A DNA stretch of 10,646 nt from Syntrophorhabdus sp. (lineage in GTDB: Bacteria; Desulfobacterota; BSN033; UBA1163), in contig DYHU01000120.1 in NCBI GenBank assembly GCA_020724025.1, forward strand, positions 1 to 10,646, in the 5' to 3' direction. The notes beneath the pieces are model-generated. The model had not been told where the DNA came from, did no database searches, and saw only the letters and a list, made by a program, of their open reading frames with translations. The position numbers and the translations under genes are program-made. Below, in pieces: positions 8,699 through 10,646 of the stretch (position 1 is its first letter; each line of letters starts with the position of its first letter).

Positions 8699-9661
8699 TT
8701 ATTTCTTCTTTGATCTATGGAAACTCCTCGGATGTGCCTTATCGTAGACCTCCATCAACTTGCCCGGGCTGACGTGGATATACCTCTGGGTTGTGGAGAG
8801 GCTCGCATGTCCCAACATCTCCTGAATCTCCCGGATATCCGCCCCTGCATCTAAAAGATGCGTGGCAAAGCTATGGCGGAGGCTATGCGGACTCACCTTC
8901 CGGACAATGCCCGAAGACCTCGTATATTTCTTGATCAGCCTTCCAACGCTCCGGCTCGTCAGTCTTCCTCCTCTCAGGTTGACGAAGAGGGGTTTTCCGA
9001 CCTCCGGGTCTCCTCGCCGACCCAGATAGGCTTTGAGGGCCTCCATGGCCTCATTTCCAATGGGAACGATCCGCTCCTTTCTTCCCTTCCCCATCACTCT
9101 TACGATCCCCAGATGGAGATCCAGATGTTTTAAATTCAGCCCTACCAGCTCCCCAACTCTTAACCCGCTCGAATAGAGAAGTTCCAGAATGGCTCGGTTC
9201 CTGAGCACCCTGTCCTTTGCGTATGCGTCGGAAGGCTTCTCCGGAAACCTATCCGGGGATTCCATGAGCCTAAATGCCTCATCCACGGTAAGTGTGGTAG
9301 GCAGAGTTTTCTCTACCTTGGGCGTCGAGACCGCCTTGGCCGGATTGGAAGAAACCAGTTTTTCCCTCACCAAATATCTGAAGAAAGATCGGAGAGTGGA
9401 GATCTTTCTCGCAATCGAGCTCTTCTTATTTTTTCGATGAAGAAGGCTGAGATATTTCCGGATAACGATCCGGTCCACCTTCTCCATTTCCGGTTCTCCC
9501 GCTGGTGAAAGGGTATCGTCTTGACTCTTTAAAAAATTCTCAAACTCTCTTAAGTCTCTCTGATAGCACCGGCAGGTGTGGGGAGAGGCATTCTTCTCCG
9601 TCGAAAGGTAACGGATAAATTGTTCGATGAAGTTATTTTCTCCTTTGGAAATGGCGGTCAT
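8699..9661 (-). CDS. xerC: Tyrosine recombinase XerC
   Basis: Site-specific recombinase expected to act with XerD at dif to resolve chromosome dimers. The 320-residue product (start at 9661) has an N-terminal SAM-like core-binding domain (about 8-105: FIRYLSTEKNAS, CYQRDLREFENFL, KISTLRSFFRYL) and a C-terminal catalytic domain with the full set: R168 (SSGLRVGEL), the beta-hairpin Lys in GKGRKER (191-197), H259 and R262 (PHSLRHSFATHLL), H285 (MLGH) and the nucleophile Y294 (TQRYIHV). The frame continues to an ATG at 9700, but that lies about 5 nt from the predicted transcription start and has no ribosome binding site, whereas AAGGGA precedes 9661 at 5 nt. Position directly before hslVU is typical of xerC rather than xerD; an integron or phage integrase is unlikely in this context. 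Confidence 0.92.
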   Translation of the reverse strand: MTAISKGENNFIEQFIRYLSTEKNASPHTCRCYQRDLREFENFLKSQDDTLSPAGEPEMEKVDRIVIRKYLSLLHRKNKKSSIARKISTLRSFFRYLVREKLVSSNPAKAVSTPKVEKTLPTTLTVDEAFRLMESPDRFPEKPSDAYAKDRVLRNRAILELLYSSGLRVGELVGLNLKHLDLHLGIVRVMGKGRKERIVPIGNEAMEALKAYLGRRGDPEVGKPLFVNLRGGRLTSRSVGRLIKKYTRSSGIVRKVSPHSLRHSFATHLLDAGADIREIQEMLGHASLSTTQRYIHVSPGKLMEVYDKAHPRSFHRSKKK

Positions 9662-9711
9662 TCTATTCCCTTGAAACTCTATCACTGATGAAAATGCCAT
9701 TGAAAGATTAT

Positions 9712-9739
9712 TTTATAACACAAATTTCGAATTTATCAA
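9712..9739 (-). promoter_or_regulatory. Predicted sigma-70-type promoter for xerC-hslVU
   Basis: On the minus strand, TTGATA (9734-9739) is followed after 16 bp by TATAAA (9712-9717) in an A+T-rich stretch. Transcription would start near 9705, about 44 nt before the chosen xerC ATG at 9661. It is the only convincing promoter I see for the minus-strand series. Downstream genes may have others hidden among the repeats. Confidence 0.6.
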
Positions 9740-9791
9740 TAAGATTTTAATGCAACCCATCAATTTTCCTTCACTTTTAATGCCTGCGAGA

Positions 9792-9965
9792 ATGAATACT
9801 GATGTATTCGTAAAAAGTCGTCATTCCCGTGAAAACGGGAATCCAGGGGAATTCTAAATGCTTAAAAAGACTGGATTCCTGCTGGAGTTTATCCCGTACT
9901 TGATACGGGGCAGGAATGACAGAAAATAACCTTTTCAGACTTTTTACGAGACCATCAATACTCAT
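9792..9965. mobile_element. MITE-like element with imperfect 28-bp terminal inverted repeats
   Basis: The outer arms (9792-9819 and 9938-9965) match at 23 of 28 positions as inverted repeats; the innermost 12 bases, TCGTAAAAAGTC, are identical. They enclose the two-armed repeat at 9820-9920 and a short unpaired stretch. Total length is 174 bp and there is no transposase gene, as expected of a non-autonomous miniature element. I see no clear target-site duplication, so mobility is an inference. It lies between the divergent promoters of xerC and the dodecin gene, and fills most of that 388-bp spacer. Confidence 0.55.
9820..9920. repeat. Two-armed inverted-repeat (REP/BIME-like) element, copy 2
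   Basis: This is the same family as 4301-4386 but in the opposite orientation. GTCATTCC and GGAATGAC close the element. CCCGT-GAAA-ACGGG (9826-9839) forms one arm, and the arm containing CCCGTA-CTTGA-TACGGG (9893-9909) forms the other. Read on the minus strand, the 48-nt arm 1 differs from copy 1 at only five positions. Confidence 0.85.
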
Positions 9966-9980
9966 GCGCTTTTTTTCTCG

Positions 9981-10008
9981 TTGACATTTTAAACTATTTT
10001 CGTATAAA
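9981..10008 (+). promoter_or_regulatory. Predicted sigma-70-type promoter for the dodecin gene
   Basis: A perfect -35 box TTGACA (9981-9986) and TATAAA (10003-10008) are separated by 16 bp. This puts the transcription start near 10015 and leaves a leader of about 35 nt before the ATG. The promoter starts 16 bp beyond the right arm of the MITE-like element. Confidence 0.7.
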
Positions 10009-10035
10009 CTTCATAATACAAACTCTACTTAATAA

Positions 10036-10041
10036 AGGAGG
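10036..10041 (+). promoter_or_regulatory. Strong ribosome binding site deciding the dodecin start
   Basis: AGGAGG, within AAAGGAGGTG, is 8 nt before the ATG at 10050. The GTG at 10041 overlaps this site and so cannot be the start. Confidence 0.85.
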
Positions 10042-10049
10042 TGAGTGGG

Positions 10050-10262
10050 ATGACGGAACCAAGGGTAGCAAGGGTAACAGAAATTATTTCAGGTTCTGCT
10101 AAGGGGTTCGATGATGCGGTCAAAATCGGGTTTGCAAGAGCAACAAAGACCTTAAGAGGGATCACAGGACTTCGGGTTGTTGATTTCCGAGTGGCTGTGG
10201 AGAATTCAAAGATCACTGAATATCGTGTAAGAATGGAGGTCATCTTCGTCCTCGAAACATAA
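10050..10262 (+). CDS. Dodecin family protein, without the flavin-stacking Trp
   Basis: A 70-residue protein with the dodecin pattern beta-helix-beta-beta: VARVTEIISGSAKGFDDAVKIGFARATKTLRGI, then LRVVDFRVAVENSKITEYRVRMEVIFVLE. Dodecins form hollow dodecamers that store or buffer flavins (or, in some members, other ligands). From memory it aligns without gaps to the Mycobacterium tuberculosis protein over its whole core. At the position of the Trp that stacks on the flavin ring in characterised flavin dodecins, this protein has Gly40 (TGLRVV). The ligand is therefore uncertain; many bacterial dodecin homologues also appear to lack this Trp. It has its own promoter, a near-perfect ribosome binding site and a terminator, so it is monocistronic and probably well expressed. 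It is the only gene on this strand. Confidence 0.9.
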   Translation: MTEPRVARVTEIISGSAKGFDDAVKIGFARATKTLRGITGLRVVDFRVAVENSKITEYRVRMEVIFVLET

Positions 10263-10283
10263 AGGGATCATTCCTCTAAAAAA

Positions 10284-10331
10284 AGGCCCTATCCTTTTTT
10301 GAGTAGAATCGACTCATCCGGGATAGGGCCT
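10284..10331. terminator. Two-way intrinsic terminator between dodecin and the rfaE1-type gene
   Basis: AGGCCCTATCC (10284-10294) pairs perfectly with GGATAGGGCCT (10321-10331). On the plus strand the stem is followed by CTTTTTT; on the minus strand it is followed by a T-run (complement of the A-run at 10278-10284). It can therefore stop transcription from both convergent genes. The 26-nt loop can form a small inner hairpin (GAGT 10301-10304 with ACTC 10312-10315). Confidence 0.88.
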
Positions 10332-10392
10332 CTTTTTTACGAAACTGACTTCGTAACCCTAATGGATCACTCTTTTCGATTGCTCAGAATTT

Positions 10393-10646
10393 CTATTTCA
10401 ATCGGAGCTTTTCCTTAATGACTTTCAATAACTCCTCCTGATGAACAGTCGCTGTTCCCACCTTTCCAACCACAATGCCGGCCGCATGATTGGCCAGCTC
10501 CGCCGCCCTTCTGATACTCGCCCCTGCCCCCAGTGCAAGGGCCATCGTTCCGATCACCGTATCGCCGGCGCCGGTCACATCATAAACCTCTTTTGCCTCG
10601 GTCGGCACAAGAAGAGGCTTCCGGTCGGGTTCAAAGATGGCCATCC
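10393..10646 (-). CDS. rfaE1: D-glycero-beta-D-manno-heptose-7-phosphate kinase (RfaE domain I), C-terminal part
   Basis: The last 83 or so codons of a PfkB-family (ribokinase-like) kinase whose 5' part lies beyond the right edge. [23 protein letters not shown] holds the PfkB signature 2 with the catalytic-base Asp of GAGD, and the following [17 protein letters not shown] is characteristic of the kinase domain of HldE/RfaE, which makes heptose 1,7-bisphosphate for the LPS inner core. After this the protein ends ([14 protein letters not shown], stop TAG at 10393-10395) without a nucleotidyltransferase domain. It is thus a stand-alone kinase rather than the fused E. coli-type HldE, and a separate rfaE2 would be expected. 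The Met seen at 10644 is internal, not the start. Confidence 0.85.
   Translation of the reverse strand, partial: MAIFEPDRKPLLVPTEAKEVYDVTGAGDTVIGTMALALGAGASIRRAAELANHAAGIVVGKVGTATVHQEELLKVIKEKLRLK

Noticed and set aside
8493..8747. Plus-strand open frames with repeated MVHRSWF / FIVHRP peptides
   Set aside because: They come from reading the 7-bp array through all frames and from the reverse strand of hslV and xerC.
9777..9965. Minus-strand open frame of 62 codons containing FPWIPVFTGMTT
   Set aside because: It is a translation of the MITE-like and REP-like repeats; this peptide type is a well-known annotation artefact.
10338..10355. Small inverted repeat TACGAA-ACTGAC-TTCGTA
   Set aside because: A 6-bp stem directly after the strong terminator; too weak to name as a separate site.

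Overview
The window looks like a chromosomal segment of a Gram-negative (diderm) bacterium, most likely of the Desulfobacterota (Deltaproteobacteria) or a related lineage. The evidence is LPS biogenesis genes at both ends (lptE, and a heptose-7-phosphate kinase), the order leuS-lptE, and the run xerC-hslV-hslU followed by arginine genes. Spacers filled with short tandem and palindromic repeats are, in my recollection, common in such genomes. The taxon is an inference from gene order and protein style; nothing in the window proves it.

Layout: nearly everything is on the minus strand. Read in the direction of transcription (right to left), a promoter near 9712-9739 starts the series xerC (tyrosine recombinase), hslV and hslU (HslVU protease, 4-bp overlap), argB, argD, argG (arginine biosynthesis), leuS (leucyl-tRNA synthetase) and the 5' part of lptE (LPS-assembly lipoprotein), which runs off the left edge. 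To the right of xerC are a MITE-like inverted-repeat element (9792-9965) and then the only plus-strand gene, a small dodecin with its own promoter, a strong ribosome binding site and a two-way terminator. The right edge holds the 3' end of an rfaE1/hldE-type sugar kinase gene, convergent with dodecin.

Functionally the genes are housekeeping: chromosome-dimer resolution, regulated proteolysis, amino-acid synthesis, tRNA charging and outer-membrane assembly. The argB product has the N-terminal helix typical of arginine-inhibited acetylglutamate kinases. The arginine set is incomplete here: argF, which I would expect between argD and argG, and argH are not in the window.

The most unusual content is in the spacers. 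Six of them carry arrays with an exact period of 7 bp, but the unit differs from spacer to spacer (AGTTCGG, GTCATTG, TTCATCG/TTCATGG, CGTGATT/CGTGAAT, TTGGAAT/TTGGTTA). Three arrays are interrupted by a palindrome or hairpin, and one runs into the predicted signal-peptide region of lptE. In addition, two copies of a two-armed inverted repeat (4301-4386 and 9820-9920) differ by changes that preserve base pairing. No new defence or metabolic system is visible among the genes.
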